A stretch of 64,000 nt of DNA, from positions 1 through 64,000 of the forward strand of contig CAYTTY010000005.1 in the NCBI GenBank assembly GCA_964440935.1, in the 5' to 3' direction. Below the pieces are notes generated by a model that had not been told where the DNA came from, did no database searches, and saw only the letters and a program-made list of their open reading frames with translations. The stretch's first letter is position 1. The number at the start of each line of letters is the position of its first letter. The translations under genes and the position numbers were made by a program. This DNA comes from WJJR01 sp964440935 (GTDB lineage Bacteria > Zixibacteria > MSB-5A5 > WJJR01). Of this stretch, positions 43,108 to 51,861 are shown piece by piece.

Positions 43108-43875
43108 TTACTCAATACCGGGGGGACGTTCTTCCGGCTTAATGAACGAAATCAGCTTGTTGCGAATGATGCGCGGATTGTCACCCGACTGAATGGCGAC
43201 TGCGCCTTCCATGACGAGGCCATAGATCAGCATTTCCTCTTCGTGGCGGTATTTCAATTTATCGGCAATTGGCAAATAGAATAGGTTTGCTAAACCAACA
43301 CCCCAGAGGGTCGCAATAAAGGCCGATGCAATCGACGTGGCCATCTTGCTGGCATCGTCGGTATTGGCCAAGGTGTGAATGAGGCCCAATACAGTACCGA
43401 TGATGCCAAGCGTCGGAGAGAATCCACCCATCTTATTGAAGAGCATGATGCCGCTGCGGTGGCGTTCTTCGATATTGGCCAGTTCGTTTTCCAGCAGGCC
43501 AGTGAGAACAGTTACTTCGGTGCCGTCAATAACATATTCCATCGCTTTGCGGAAGAACGGCTCATGGATTTCTTTGATGTCCTGCTCGAGTCCCAGGACA
43601 CCCTCACGACGGGCGCGTTCGGCCATATGGACGATTTGATCGATCGTTCGCATTGGATCGGGTGGCTGGCCCTTGATTGCGATCTTCAGAAATTGCGGGA
43701 CTTTACGGAGTGTCGCAAAGGACGTGGTCACCGTGGCCGCACCGATGGTGCCGCCGATGACGATCAGCAACGCCGGAAACTGGAAGACCGACGACAGGTG
43801 GCCGCCTTCGAGGACGAATCCCACGGTGACGGCGGTGACGCCAAGTATCAGTCCGCCGATTGTTGCGATATCCAT
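43108..43875 (-). CDS. motA: Flagellar stator protein MotA
   Basis: 255 aa from the ATG at 43875, the start that matches the family (MDIATIGGLILGVTAV); a GTG or other start at 43896 adds seven residues. Four transmembrane segments (about 3-20, 30-50, 150-172, 180-202) and the conserved GMLFNKMGGFSPTLGIIGTV-like segment (GIMLFNKMGGFSPTLGIIGT) are present. MotA and MotB form the torque-generating stator. A sigma-28-type site lies about 145 bases upstream. Confidence 0.95.
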   Translation of the reverse strand: MDIATIGGLILGVTAVTVGFVLEGGHLSSVFQFPALLIVIGGTIGAATVTTSFATLRKVPQFLKIAIKGQPPDPMRTIDQIVHMAERARREGVLGLEQDIKEIHEPFFRKAMEYVIDGTEVTVLTGLLENELANIEERHRSGIMLFNKMGGFSPTLGIIGTVLGLIHTLANTDDASKMATSIASAFIATLWGVGLANLFYLPIADKLKYRHEEEMLIYGLVMEGAVAIQSGDNPRIIRNKLISFIKPEERPPGIE

Positions 43876-44019
43876 GAGCGCTCCGGCTCTGGCCAATCAT
43901 CCGTACCAGGTCTTGATGAGGCACCGACATCGCACACTGAGTCATGCTCTGCGTGACGCAGCCTCTCGCCTCATCTTCGTTGTGGGCCATCACGCGCGCA
44001 TGACAGCCCTTCGTTGTCT

Positions 44020-44046
44020 GTATCGGCGTTCGCAATAAAGGCTTAA
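44020..44046 (-). promoter_or_regulatory. Candidate sigma-28 promoter for motA-motB
   Basis: Minus-strand TTAAGCCT, exactly 11 bases, GCCGATAC, against TAAAGTTT-N11-GCCGATAA. Seven of eight -10 bases agree and the spacing is canonical. It lies in the 289-bp divergent gap between motA and the macro-domain gene, giving a leader of about 135 bases. Confidence 0.65.
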
Positions 44047-44164
44047 GCGCAAGATTCACAGGGGATTGCGTCAAATGACAGCGATTTGGCGTCCGTGCGG
44101 ATCGGCCTTGCCGGAAGTCTCTGCGGGGCCGTAGTTTGATCCCAGATCAAGGAGGTACGAGTCC

Positions 44165-44716
44165 ATGCCCATGATGACGTTGACTATCGGTTCAACCCGT
44201 CTGGAGATTGTCCGAGGTGATATCACAAAAGAGAAGGTTGATGCCATTGTTAACGCCGCCAACACCAATCTGGCTGTCGGCGGTGGCGTCGACGGAGCTA
44301 TTCACCGTGCCGGCGGGCCGGAGATCATGAAAGAGTGCCGCCAGATTGGCCGTTGCCCCACCGGCAATGCAGTACGCACTACCGGCGGCAACCTACCGGC
44401 CAAATGGGTGATCCACGCCGTCGGCCCGATCTATTCCGGACTACGGGAGGATGCCGAGCAGTTGGCATCGGCCTATCGGCAAAGCCTGAATCGCGCCAGG
44501 GAGGCAGAAGCGCGGTCGGTGGCGTTTCCATCGATTTCGACAGGTGTCTATGGCTACCCCATCAACGAAGCCGCGCCGATTGCCATCGATACCGTGTCGA
44601 AGTTCGTGAAAGAGAATCCTGACGCATTCGACTTCGTCCGGTTCGTGTTGTTTTCCGATGCGGATTATTCGCGGTATTTCGGGGAGCTTAGTGATCGGGG
44701 TGGGACGCAGGGGTAG
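44165..44716 (+). CDS. Macro-domain protein, probable O-acetyl-ADP-ribose deacetylase
   Basis: 183 aa. A complete macro domain: IVRGDITKEKVDAIVNAANT (about 15-34), LAVGGGVDGAIHRAGG, CPTGNAVRTTGGNLPAKWVIHAVGP (in parts) and FPSISTGVYGYPINEAA. The Asn, Asp and loop residues used by YmdB-type enzymes to bind and deacetylate O-acetyl-ADP-ribose, or to reverse ADP-ribosylation, are kept. A perfect AAGGAGGT ribosome site precedes the ATG. It stands alone on the plus strand. Confidence 0.93.
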   Translation: MPMMTLTIGSTRLEIVRGDITKEKVDAIVNAANTNLAVGGGVDGAIHRAGGPEIMKECRQIGRCPTGNAVRTTGGNLPAKWVIHAVGPIYSGLREDAEQLASAYRQSLNRAREAEARSVAFPSISTGVYGYPINEAAPIAIDTVSKFVKENPDAFDFVRFVLFSDADYSRYFGELSDRGGTQG

Positions 44717-44753
44717 GATCGATCTTAACCTTCTGCATAATACGATTCAGGTA

Positions 44754-44931
44754 CCACGGCCCTTGAGGGGCGTGTTGCAAAACCCCCGAGAATCACAGCC
44801 TTCGGGAGGGCGAGCCTCCCGGCGAGCCGCAACGGCATGTTCCACACGGCGGCTCGGCGGGAGCCTCGCCCTCCCCAGTCTGAGGTGATGATAGTCAGCA
44901 GGTTTTTCAACACACCCCTTGAGGCCCGTGG
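44754..44931. repeat. 178-bp palindromic repeat, copy A
   Basis: Almost identical to 54806-54983. The ends CCACGGxCC and GGCCCGTGG continue as imperfect inverted repeats of about 30 bp (…GTGTTGCAAAACC). Inside, a 27-position stem (GGGAGGGCGAG... with ...CTCGCCCTCCC, two mismatches) encloses an 18-base loop. No coding content; open frames through it are accidental. It has the shape of a MITE or foldback element. Confidence 0.85.
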
Positions 44932-45277
44932 ACGGGGGATTGTGCAGACGCGGACGCACGGGCCTGATGGTTCGATCCGCCACGGCGGACTCACCACAAG
45001 AGGCCCGTGGCACCCAGATCCAAACGGAAAGAATTTCTGACAATTGCTATAGATTTCCGATTGCCAAGGTAACCTTAGCTGTCATTTCCGTCCGCCACGG
45101 CCGACGGGGATGACAGCGAGGGTCCCTGACGGCCCAATGGATCGCCGTCGCAATCTGAAAACACTTATGACAATCGCTCTACCCGTGTGCGCAAAGGGCT
45201 GTAAAGGCATATTTCTCTCTGCGTTCGGGATGACATAAGTGTGTGCTATCAGGAGAGACGTACGGATATCCGGATGG
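44932..45277. repeat. Composite repeat-derived spacer before cysS end
   Basis: No gene. It contains an arm (about 45000-45052) that, read on the minus strand, matches the left flank of repeat copy B (CTATAGCAATTGTCA and TTTCCGTTTGGATC). It also contains a hairpin at about 45080-45116 (TGTCATTTCCGTCCG with CCGACGGGGATGACA) and another TGACAATCGCTCTA end at about 45169-45182. It looks like nested insertions of small repeats. Confidence 0.6.
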
Positions 45278-46684
45278 TTAGACTTTCCGTTTCCAACGGG
45301 TACCGGATGGGGTGTCTTCGAGGATGATGCCACTGGCGATCAGCTGATCGCGGATTTCGTCGGAGCGCGCGAAGTCCTTGTTCTTGCGGGCCTGTTTCCG
45401 TTCGGCGATTAGCCGTTCCACCTCGGCGGCGTCGATGTCAGCCGCATCTTCACGCAGGACATCGATGATGGCATCGACTTCTTCGATGAATCCCTTCGCG
45501 GCGGCGGCATCGACGGCGTCGAGTTCACGGTCGTCGAGTTGACGGTTGGTGTCACGGACAAAATCGAATACCACGCCCAGAGAACCGGAGATGTTCAGAT
45601 CGTCATCAAGATGGGCACCGAACTTCTCACGCGCATCCGCCACCATTTCGGCAAAACTCTGGTGACCCTCTCCTTCACCCTCGAATTCCGTGAGCCGGCG
45701 ATGGAAATCGCGCAGACGTTCAATCGCGGAACGAGCACCCTCGATACCATCAAACGTAAAGTTCAACTGCTGGCGATAATGTGTTCCCAACAGCAGATAG
45801 CGAATGGCGACCGCCGGATGCCCCTGGTCAACCAGATCACGAAGCGTATAAAAATTGCCGAGCGACTTCGACATCTTGCGTCCCTCGACAATCAAATGCT
45901 CGGCATGCAGCCAGTACTTGGAGAACGGCTCACCGGTCGCACCCTCAGACTGGGCGATTTCATTCTCGTGATGTGGAAAGATGTTGTCGACGCCACCCGT
46001 GTGAATGTCGAAGCTGTTACCGAGATACGCCATCGACATCGCCGAACATTCGATATGCCAGCCGGGGCGTCCCTTCCCTAATTCGGTCTCCCAATACACC
46101 GACCCGTCGGCTTCATCCCACGCTTTCCAGAGGGCAAAGTCGGAAACGGTATCTTTCTCATACTCGTCGGAACTGACACGGGCGCCGGCCTTGAGCTGCG
46201 AGATGTCCATGTGCGACAGCTCGCCGTATTGGGGAAACGATGCGATGCGATAATAAATCGAGCCGTCCTCGGCCCTGTACGCGTGGTCTTTTTCCAGCAG
46301 GCTCTTCACCAGCTTGACCATGTCATCGACATGTTCCGTGGCCGCCGGGTACCGTTCGGCGCGCTGAATCCGCAGTGCGTCGGCATCCTCGAAAAAACCA
46401 TCCTTAAACGGCGTTGTAAACTCGTCAATCGACGTCTGCTTGGCATTGACGCCCTTGATGATCTTGTCATCGACGTCGGTCAGGTTCATGATCTGCGTCA
46501 CTTTGAACCCGCGTGCAATCAGATGGCGGCGCAGCAGGTCTTCAAACAGGAAGGTGCGGAAATTCCCGATGTGGGCGCGATCATAAACGGTCGGACCGCA
46601 GGTGTACATTCGTACTTCGCCCGGATGAATCGGTTCAAAGGGAACCAGTTTGCGTTGACGCGTATCAAAAAACCGGATGGCCAT
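45278..46684 (-). CDS. cysS: Cysteinyl-tRNA synthetase
   Basis: 468 aa, the family length. Class I signatures are HIGN (residues 38-41, in VYDRAHIGNFRT) and KMSKS (in GRKMSKSLGNFYTL, about 264). The zinc ligands of CysRS are present: Cys28 in MYTCGPTVYD, the Cys in GWHIECSAMSM and the His/Glu in FPHHENE. It attaches cysteine to tRNA-Cys. The start overlaps the stop of the M42 peptidase gene (TAATG), so the two are co-translated. Confidence 0.98.
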   Translation of the reverse strand: MAIRFFDTRQRKLVPFEPIHPGEVRMYTCGPTVYDRAHIGNFRTFLFEDLLRRHLIARGFKVTQIMNLTDVDDKIIKGVNAKQTSIDEFTTPFKDGFFEDADALRIQRAERYPAATEHVDDMVKLVKSLLEKDHAYRAEDGSIYYRIASFPQYGELSHMDISQLKAGARVSSDEYEKDTVSDFALWKAWDEADGSVYWETELGKGRPGWHIECSAMSMAYLGNSFDIHTGGVDNIFPHHENEIAQSEGATGEPFSKYWLHAEHLIVEGRKMSKSLGNFYTLRDLVDQGHPAVAIRYLLLGTHYRQQLNFTFDGIEGARSAIERLRDFHRRLTEFEGEGEGHQSFAEMVADAREKFGAHLDDDLNISGSLGVVFDFVRDTNRQLDDRELDAVDAAAAKGFIEEVDAIIDVLREDAADIDAAEVERLIAERKQARKNKDFARSDEIRDQLIASGIILEDTPSGTRWKRKV

Positions 46685-47817
46685 TACCGTCCTCGCCGAG
46701 ATGTCTTGCGGCTTTTGCTTCTCCCGACCCCAGCCGCTGTCGGGTTCAACCCGGTCAACGAGTCGACCGTCTTACCATCGAGTCGCTTCAGCAGTGCCAA
46801 TGTCAGTTTCAGTGTGGCGTCGTAATCGATGCGTGAGAGTATCGCATTGTGCGAGTGGATGTAGCGAACCGCCGGGCCAATCGAAACGGCCGGAACACCA
46901 CCGCGGGAAATATGGACCCGACCAGCATCGGTTGCGCCACGATCCATCGATGACAGATGATACTTCACCTTATTCTTTTCGGCCGTATCGAGCACAAGTT
47001 TCAGTAACGCGTTGTTGGGAATCATGCCGGCATCAAAGACGTCGATCGACACCCCGCCGCCGAGCTTCTCCCCGTTTTCGCTTGAGGTCCCCGGGGTATC
47101 CTTGGCGATCCCGGTGTCGAGGATAATGGCCACGTCAGGTTCAGTGGTGTACGCGGCCGTCGTTGCCCCGCGGAGGCCGACCTCTTCCTGAACGCTGCCG
47201 ATGCCCATAACCGTATTCGGCAGGGTCTGCGGCTTGATCGCATTGATCACGTCGCACACCAACGCACAGGCAACACGGTTATCAAACGCCTTGGCCATAT
47301 AGAGTTTCGAATCGCTCATCACGGTGAAGTCCGAGGCCGGAGTGACAAAATCGCCGACGCGAATCCCATATTTCTTCGTGATATCGACGTCGCCGGTCAC
47401 ACCGATGTCGATGTACATGTCTTTCGGGTCGATGACCTTCTTGCGCGCATCGTCCTTGAGCATATGAGGGGGTGTCGACCCCACCACGCCAAGTATCGGA
47501 CCTTTGCTGCCGTGAACGTACACGCGATGTGCCAGCATCACGTGTCCCCACCACCCCCCCAATGGGAGCACCTTAATGAAGCCCTGTTTATTGATTTCGC
47601 GGACGATCCAGCCGACTTCGTCCATGTGTGCACACACCATGACTTTCGGTGAGGTCGACTTACCCGGAACTGTCGCAATCAACGATCCCAGCTTGTCGGT
47701 CGAGAGTTCTGCGTACGACGGCATCTGATCCGCCATTACCGTACGCACCTGGTTTTCCTGACCGGGCGCACCGTGCGCTTCTGTCAGAGCTTTCAGAAGT
47801 TCCGCAGTCTTATCCAT
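46684..47817 (-). CDS. M42-family glutamyl/leucyl aminopeptidase
   Basis: 377 aa. A cytoplasmic, self-compartmentalising metallopeptidase. The metal and catalytic residues are visible: CAHMDEVG (His, Asp, Glu; about 64), KAFDNRVAC (bridging Asp; about 176), SVQEEVGLRGA (Glu pair; about 210), ILDTG and YIHSHNA (last His). It probably degrades peptides released by proteases. An extra basic tail of about 20 residues (SKSRKTSRRGR) is unusual for the family. It is coupled to cysS. Confidence 0.95.
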   Translation of the reverse strand: MDKTAELLKALTEAHGAPGQENQVRTVMADQMPSYAELSTDKLGSLIATVPGKSTSPKVMVCAHMDEVGWIVREINKQGFIKVLPLGGWWGHVMLAHRVYVHGSKGPILGVVGSTPPHMLKDDARKKVIDPKDMYIDIGVTGDVDITKKYGIRVGDFVTPASDFTVMSDSKLYMAKAFDNRVACALVCDVINAIKPQTLPNTVMGIGSVQEEVGLRGATTAAYTTEPDVAIILDTGIAKDTPGTSSENGEKLGGGVSIDVFDAGMIPNNALLKLVLDTAEKNKVKYHLSSMDRGATDAGRVHISRGGVPAVSIGPAVRYIHSHNAILSRIDYDATLKLTLALLKRLDGKTVDSLTGLNPTAAGVGRSKSRKTSRRGR

Positions 47818-47954
47818 TCATCCCTCCACAATCCGGTTGCCCGGTCCGATGTGCCTTGCCGTCGTGACGTTCGGGCAAGGAAGCGGATAACATAATCAGC
47901 GGCGCACCCTTGCTCAAGCAGCAATCGAGGTCAAATTGGCAGCCCTTGAGAGAG

Positions 47955-48761
47955 TTAGACATTCAGGGGAACGAGGCGCAGAAGGTCGGAGAGCTGCTCG
48001 ATTTCGGCACTGTCGGTCCGTCCCGGCTCATATTTGCGCTTGGGACGGCGGACCAGAACAGGGGTCATCCCTACCCGCTGCGGACCCAGCACATCCTCAT
48101 ACTGGCGATCCCCAACATAGACACTTCGGTTGAGTCTCACACCGAGCCGCTCGGCGATCTGATGAAACGGCTGCGCATGAGGCTTCCGGTAGCGGACTGT
48201 GGAAGTGAACAATGCCGCATCGATGTATTCCCATAGTTCGAAGCGTTGCAGCTCCTCGCGGTGGTCCTGTACACGGAAGGGGGTGTTCGATAGCAGGCCG
48301 ATCGAATATCCAGCGTCTCTCAGTGTGCGTAACGTATCCTGCGCGTCGGGATAGGCCGTCACTTGCCGTCGAATCGGTGCATAGTAAGCGTCACAAATCC
48401 GTGATAACTCCCCGGGACGCAGTTTGACACCGTCAAATTGAACCGCTGTACGCAGCAGTGGTCCGATTTGGTATTCGCGCATTTCGGTCCGGAGCCGCTG
48501 GCGGCGCCATTGGAGCAACTTCTGGAATCGCTCCCACAGGGCCTCATAAGGTGGTGGGGTGTGGCCGAGTTGCTTGAGGCGATCATGAACGGCCGCGCAA
48601 GAGTACGTGTAAAGAATCGGCCACGGCACATTCTCAAATTCGAGCAGCGTGCTGCCCATATCGAAAATGATCGCCTCAAACCGTCCGCCATCAGGCAGGG
48701 TGAGCATTTCAGCAGCAGATGTCGGCTTGGTCTCGGTCGGGAATTCGATCATTGCACACAT
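47955..48761 (-). CDS. HAD-superfamily hydrolase
   Basis: 268 aa from the ATG at 48761 (another ATG is at 48752; neither has a clear ribosome site). HAD motifs: IIFDMGSTLLEFE (motif I, with Gly in place of the second Asp), SIGLLSNT (motif II), RKPHAQPF (motif III Lys) and VYVGDRQYEDVLGPQRVGM (motif IV). A helical cap lies between I and II. Substrate unknown, probably a small phosphorylated metabolite. It begins 10 bp after ddl. Confidence 0.88.
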   Translation of the reverse strand: MCAMIEFPTETKPTSAAEMLTLPDGGRFEAIIFDMGSTLLEFENVPWPILYTYSCAAVHDRLKQLGHTPPPYEALWERFQKLLQWRRQRLRTEMREYQIGPLLRTAVQFDGVKLRPGELSRICDAYYAPIRRQVTAYPDAQDTLRTLRDAGYSIGLLSNTPFRVQDHREELQRFELWEYIDAALFTSTVRYRKPHAQPFHQIAERLGVRLNRSVYVGDRQYEDVLGPQRVGMTPVLVRRPKRKYEPGRTDSAEIEQLSDLLRLVPLNV

Positions 48762-48771
48762 AACGGTCGGC

Positions 48772-49815
48772 TCAGTGGCTGCGATTGTGTCTTTGTACGG
48801 CCAAATCACAGATTCGCTGGAGCAATTGCGGAAACTCGATACCCGCCGCGCGGGCGGCCTTGGGCACCAATGACGTTGAGGTCATCCCGGGCAACGTGTT
48901 CACTTCCAGACAGTATAAACCACCGTCGGGCGACATCCGGAAATCGACGCGTGCATATCCCTCGCAACCGAGAGCGTGGAATGCCTGCAATCCAATCTCC
49001 TGCACGCGAGCTGTCTGCTGCTCCCGCAGATTTGCCGGGCAAACATATCGCGATCCGCCAGAGGTATACTTGCATTCATAATCGTATAGATCATGGCTCG
49101 GAATGATTTCCACAACCGGCAGAGCCTGGTCTCCCAACACCGATACGGTAATCTCACGACCGGCGATATACTCCTCGACAAGCAAGCGACTGTCCCAACG
49201 AAATCCCTCATTGAGCGCCTCGTTCCACTGCGCTTTATCCTTCACGAGTGTTAAACCAACGGTCGATCCTTGTGAATTCGGTTTTACGATCAAGGGAAGA
49301 CTCATTTGCGCTTTGTACGGATCGATATCGGGATACTGGCTGCGCTCGATTACGCGCCAGCGTGGCGTGGGGATCTGTTCGGCAACAAACACTCGCTTGG
49401 AGGCATGCTTATCCATTGCCAGGGATGATGCCGCCATCCCGGAGCCGGTGTAGGCCACACCGCAGGTATCAAGCAGGGCCTGGAGCCGTCCGTTCTCACC
49501 GTCCCCCCCATGCAATGCGATAAAGACCAAATCGACATCGTCAAAGCTGGCCCGCGGAACATCGGCCGGTGTCATCGCCACCCCGGCGGGAAGTCCTTTG
49601 ACCTGCATAATCGACGGATCGGGCGGCAAGCGGTCGATAATGGTCTTGGCCCGGTCGGGTGTCCAGGTGATTGGGGAATGCGCCGATGCCGGATCGAAAA
49701 ACAGCACGTCAGCGCCGGATTCATCCAGCGCACGACTCACGGCGGCACCGGTCGATAACGACACATCACGTTCGGCCGAGCGCCCGCCCGCCAGCACCAG
49801 GACCCTGGTTGTCAC
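48772..49815 (-). CDS. ddl: D-alanine--D-alanine ligase
   Basis: 347 aa from a GTG at 49815 with AGGAG six bases upstream. The frame is open to 50463 but that part overlaps dedA in another frame and is not coding. ATP-grasp signatures are LAGGRSAERDVSLSTG (near the start), FIALHGGDGENGRLQALLD, GSGMAASSLAMDK, LPLIVKPNSQGSTVGLT and the catalytic-loop/metal segment YARVDFRMSPDGGLYCLEVN then TLPGMT. It makes the D-Ala-D-Ala end of peptidoglycan precursors. Confidence 0.96.
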   Translation of the reverse strand: MTTRVLVLAGGRSAERDVSLSTGAAVSRALDESGADVLFFDPASAHSPITWTPDRAKTIIDRLPPDPSIMQVKGLPAGVAMTPADVPRASFDDVDLVFIALHGGDGENGRLQALLDTCGVAYTGSGMAASSLAMDKHASKRVFVAEQIPTPRWRVIERSQYPDIDPYKAQMSLPLIVKPNSQGSTVGLTLVKDKAQWNEALNEGFRWDSRLLVEEYIAGREITVSVLGDQALPVVEIIPSHDLYDYECKYTSGGSRYVCPANLREQQTARVQEIGLQAFHALGCEGYARVDFRMSPDGGLYCLEVNTLPGMTSTSLVPKAARAAGIEFPQLLQRICDLAVQRHNRSH

Positions 49816-49892
49816 TCGCTCTCCTGTCGCATTCTCTACACTTTGTACAACTGTCCTTGATGTTGGATCTGACACGAATTGCCCCCCACTAA

Positions 49893-50507
49893 TCACTGCG
49901 TCTGACGGCGTCGCTGCCAATACCACCTTCCTACCCACAAGAGTATAAGACATCCTGCGACGAGCCAGAAGATGTAGTTGTAGGTATTGTACGTATGGCT
50001 GATCGTATCCCAGTTTTCCCCCAATACCAGTGCGACGGTGGCCAACAATCCATTCCAAATGACGATCGAGAGTGCACCAAGCAGAAAACTGCGTGTCATC
50101 GGGTATGATCCGATTCCGGCAACGAGGGGAATCAACGCACGCACACCGGAAAGAAACCTTCCAAAGATAATCACCCAACCGCCCCACCGCGCAATCCAAT
50201 GCTCGACCTTGGCGAGCGACTTCTGCGACCAGAGACCGGATTGGCGTTTCATAAAGAACTTCCGTCCGTAAATCTGCCCGATCCAATAGACCGCGACGAA
50301 ACCGACTGTTCCTCCGGCACAGGCAGCAATGATGGAGCCATACACTGAACTGCCGTTGGCCGCGAGTGTCACCAACCCAAAGAAGTAGACAGCGTCGCCC
50401 GGGAACGGAGGAAACAGCATTTCGACCAGTGCGGCGGCAAAAAACAGCCCGAAGGCCCACCACAGCGATTCAATCGAGTGGAGAGCAAACCAGGTGTCGA
50501 TGGACAT
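49893..50507 (-). CDS. DedA-family membrane protein
   Basis: 204 aa from the ATG at 50507, which overlaps the ispDF stop (TAATG). The SNARE-associated/DedA fold is shown by FPPFPGDAVYFFGLV (about 32-46), GTVGFVAVYWIGQIYGRKF, the membrane-re-entrant GRFLSGVRALIPLVAGIGSY and GALSIVIWNGLLA. Five or so membrane segments. Members transport undecaprenyl phosphate or other lipids, which fits the neighbouring ddl in cell-wall synthesis, but the substrate is unproven. Confidence 0.93.
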   Translation of the reverse strand: MSIDTWFALHSIESLWWAFGLFFAAALVEMLFPPFPGDAVYFFGLVTLAANGSSVYGSIIAACAGGTVGFVAVYWIGQIYGRKFFMKRQSGLWSQKSLAKVEHWIARWGGWVIIFGRFLSGVRALIPLVAGIGSYPMTRSFLLGALSIVIWNGLLATVALVLGENWDTISHTYNTYNYIFWLVAGCLILLWVGRWYWQRRRQTQ

Positions 50508-51715
50508 TACGGTTGGCACGGGACCGACTGCGTGATGGTAGCGACCGCCTGCGCGGCGATGCCCTCACCCCGCCCCACAAAGCCCATGCCCTCTGTTGTC
50601 GTCGCCTTGATCGACACGTCGTTGATGCTTAACACGAGATCCTCGGCGATGATCATACGCATCGCATCGATGTGCGGCGCCATGCGCGGGGCTTCAGCGA
50701 GGATGATAGCGTCAATTTGTGACGGCCGATATGCGGCATTTGACAACAACACCAGTGTTTCGCGGAGCAAGTGGCGTGAATCGACACCCTGGAAACGATC
50801 GTCGGATGGCGGGAAGTGTGTACCAATGTCACCGAGTGTGGCGGCGCCGAGTAATGCATCACATATGGCGTGCAGCAACACATCACCGTCGGAGTGACCG
50901 ATGAGACCACCGGTGTCGGCCAGCCGGACACCGCCAATGATCAATGGGCCATCACGACCCAATCGGTGTGCGTCATATCCGTTGCCCACGCGTATCGTGT
51001 TTTCCATTTTCGCCACCTGTTCGGCAAACTCCCAATCTTCGCGCGTGGTGACCTTGAAGTTGCGCGGTGTGGAGTATACGAACTTGATCGCACCGCGAAC
51101 ACGGCGAACCAGCTCGGCATCATCCGTTGCAACAGCGTCCTCCTCGCTTACCTGCTCGTGAGCACGTTTGAGCATTTCGGCACGGAAGGCCTGGGGTGTT
51201 TGCGCTGCCCAGACTTCATGGCGATCGACAGTCACCATTCCCGCAATCTCCGCGCGCTTGAGGGTATCACTGACTGGAATCGCCAGGATGGCCCCGTCCC
51301 ATTTCCATGCCTCCTGGACGAGTTCATCCCATTTCCCGACCGGCCAGAAGGGGCGAGCGGCATCATGCACGGCGATAACGTCGATCGCATCGGGGACCTT
51401 GTGCAACACATTGCGTACCGATCGTCCCCGAGTTGCCCCACCTTCCACAACTTCGATTGGGCCGTTTACTGAAAGCGTGACTTCTCGTGTCCGCTGCACG
51501 TATTCGGGATCAACAGCTATGCCCATCCAAGCGACATGACAGCCTTGCTGGTGTGCCTGCAGGCTGGCGGCTTGGAACGAGGCAATGGAGCGTTCAAGCA
51601 ATGTCGTGCCACACAAGTCGCGCCACGCTTTCGGCACATCACCCCCCAACCGTTCTCCTCTGCCGGCAGCAGCAACGATGACGGCGATGCGGGGTCTGGG
51701 GAGGAGGTGTTTCAT
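50507..51715 (-). CDS. ispDF: Bifunctional IspD/IspF isoprenoid enzyme
   Basis: 402 aa. The N-terminal half is IspD (4-diphosphocytidyl-methylerythritol synthase): VAAAGRGERLGGDVPKAW (about 14-31), AVHDAARPFWP and TPQAFRAEML. The C-terminal half (from about 238) is IspF (MECDP synthase): RVGNGYDAHRLG (Asp and His metal ligands), GLIGHSDGDVLLHAICDALL and GDIGTHFPPSD. The fusion joins two non-consecutive MEP-pathway steps and is known from several phyla. The ATG has no ribosome site. Confidence 0.96.
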   Translation of the reverse strand: MKHLLPRPRIAVIVAAAGRGERLGGDVPKAWRDLCGTTLLERSIASFQAASLQAHQQGCHVAWMGIAVDPEYVQRTREVTLSVNGPIEVVEGGATRGRSVRNVLHKVPDAIDVIAVHDAARPFWPVGKWDELVQEAWKWDGAILAIPVSDTLKRAEIAGMVTVDRHEVWAAQTPQAFRAEMLKRAHEQVSEEDAVATDDAELVRRVRGAIKFVYSTPRNFKVTTREDWEFAEQVAKMENTIRVGNGYDAHRLGRDGPLIIGGVRLADTGGLIGHSDGDVLLHAICDALLGAATLGDIGTHFPPSDDRFQGVDSRHLLRETLVLLSNAAYRPSQIDAIILAEAPRMAPHIDAMRMIIAEDLVLSINDVSIKATTTEGMGFVGRGEGIAAQAVATITQSVPCQP

Positions 51716-51747
51716 GTGTGTTTCGTAATTGTACGTACGTCGGGTTT

Positions 51748-51840
51748 ACAAGCAGATCCCTCGTTCCGCTCCGGATGACAACCTTATTATCCTTGCGACA
51801 AGACACATGTCATTCCGAGCGGAGCGAGGAATCTGCTTGT
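51748..51840. repeat. 33-bp inverted repeat between queA and ispDF
   Basis: Arms at 51748-51780 and 51808-51840 (ACAAGCAGAT...GGATGACA against TGTCATTC...CTGCTTGT) match with about four differences around a 27-base centre. The arm resembles the TGTCATTCCGAGCG..GCGAGGAATCT motif dispersed in many bacterial genomes. It could fold in the queA-ispDF transcript. Confidence 0.7.
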
Positions 51841-51861
51841 TCCGGCTGTGCAAGGGGTTCT

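Noticed and set aside
48772..50463. 563-codon open frame that would extend ddl upstream across dedA
   Set aside because: The part beyond 49815 overlaps the well-supported dedA gene in another frame and has no family similarity; a GTG with AGGAG at 49815 gives a normal-length Ddl.
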